A stretch of 6,230 nt of DNA from Desulfuromonadales bacterium. Its GTDB lineage: Bacteria; Desulfobacterota; Desulfuromonadia; Desulfuromonadales; BM103. This document shows positions 5,734 to 6,230 of this stretch, piece by piece. Position 1 is the stretch's first letter, and every line of letters starts with the position of its first letter. The stretch covers positions 1 to 6,230 of the forward strand of contig JAUWTX010000135.1 of NCBI GenBank assembly GCA_030614505.1, in the 5' to 3' direction. A program made the translations under genes and the position numbers. The notes beneath the pieces are model-generated. The model ran no database searches. It was given only the letters and a program-made list of their open reading frames with translations, and was not told where the DNA came from.

Positions 5734-5825
5734 GAAATTGCTAACCAAGAAAGTGGCTTAACAGTTAATCCTTCTTTAAATAGGAATTAGATTTTACAGA
5801 AACAGTAATATTAAGTGGAATCACT

Positions 5826-6098
5826 ATGAGCCTATTGCATGATGAAGCGTTCAGCAGGGAAGACTTTGGTTGCGAGCTGGATGCTAGCGATTTGGGTTGC
5901 CCCATGCCCCTCCTGCGTGTGAATCAAATGCTGAATGCAATAGAGGCAGGTCAAGTCATGCACGTTATCTCTACCGAAAGGGAATCCATTACTAACTTTA
6001 TTCCTTTTTGCGAGTCAACAGGCCATGCATTGTGTGGAAAGAGTATCGCGAGTGATAAGTACCACTACCTGACACGAAAGGCTGATGCCGGGCTGTAA
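5826..6098 (+). CDS. TusA/SirA-family sulfur-carrier-like protein
   Basis: This is a 90-residue cytoplasmic protein of the TusA family, small sulfur carriers that hold a persulfide on one Cys for tRNA thiolation, cofactor synthesis or sulfur oxidation. The signature is LDASDLGCPMPLLRVNQML, with active-site C25 in the C-P-x-P motif. The following strand and helix (GQVMHVISTERESITNFIPFC) and the GH at 66-67 fit the family fold. It is about 10 residues longer than usual at the N-terminus and carries extra Cys at 16, 62 and 70. No other tus or dsr gene is in view, so its pathway is open; it may be a specialised member, not the tRNA-thiolation TusA. The ATG at 5826 has only a weak ribosome site. 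It follows the small membrane protein gene by 92 nt, and no terminator is seen between them. Confidence 0.88.
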   Translation: MSLLHDEAFSREDFGCELDASDLGCPMPLLRVNQMLNAIEAGQVMHVISTERESITNFIPFCESTGHALCGKSIASDKYHYLTRKADAGL

Positions 6099-6148
6099 AC
6101 CTCCCCCGTATTAGCACCATTTTCCTTTAGAGTTTTCCTGCGTTGAAT

Positions 6149-6230
6149 GTCTTCTTTTGGCCGGTTCCGGTCGTTTAGTCGTAGCTAATATAAACAATCA
6201 CTTAACGACAGCTTCCGACCCTTCTCGGAC
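6149..6230. repeat. Imperfect long inverted repeat at the right edge
   Basis: The segment 6149-6178 and the reverse complement of 6201-6230 agree at about 17 of 30 positions, with best matching at the inner ends (GTCGTTTAG against CTTAACGAC) around a 22-nt AT-rich centre. The right arm, CTTCCGACCC...CGGAC, resembles short dispersed repeats recalled from gammaproteobacterial intergenic DNA. It may continue past the window. Confidence 0.3.

Noticed and set aside
1..6230. CRISPR array, tRNA or rRNA
   Set aside because: No regularly spaced repeats and no tRNA- or rRNA-like segments were seen in any gap.

Overview
The window reads as chromosomal DNA of a proteobacterium, most likely a gammaproteobacterium. 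This rests on the gene families and their arrangement, not on a database match. It has two plus-strand gene sets flanking one six-gene minus-strand block.

Layout: (1) 1-972 (+) is the C-terminal part of a sulfatase-family hydrolase cut by the left edge. It is followed by a strong intrinsic terminator (993-1036) and about 250 nt with no gene. (2) 5182-1289 (-) is a compact set of genes: cytochrome b561-type membrane diheme protein, SHP-like monoheme cytochrome c (DUF1924), diheme cytochrome c (DHC), a small periplasmic PepSY protein, an OmpR-type response regulator and a PhoQ/QseC-like sensor kinase. Gaps are 28, 17, 11 and 11 nt, and regulator and kinase overlap by 4 nt, so one transcript is likely. 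(3) 5183-5499 is a divergent intergenic region rich in palindromes and short repeats. (4) 5500-5733 (+) encodes an unrecognised 77-residue membrane protein and 5826-6098 (+) a TusA/SirA-family sulfur-carrier-like protein. The last 130 nt hold an imperfect inverted repeat reaching the right edge.

How the genes may work together: SHP is an unusual oxygen- or small-ligand-binding cytochrome c first studied in Rhodobacter sphaeroides. Its genes commonly sit with DHC and a b561-type cytochrome, and outside the Rhodobacteraceae often with a two-component system. The inferred electron path is quinol pool to membrane cytochrome b, to DHC, to SHP, with SHP reacting with an unidentified periplasmic ligand. 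The PepSY protein and two-component pair probably sense an envelope or redox signal and control the operon. The divergent small membrane protein and TusA-like protein have no proven link to it, but they share its upstream region and raise the possibility of a sulfur or thiol connection.

No RNA genes, CRISPR array or intact mobile element were seen. The core operon is a known arrangement. The less explained parts are the PepSY linker gene, the divergent membrane protein, the TusA variant with extra cysteines, and the palindromes between the two transcription units.
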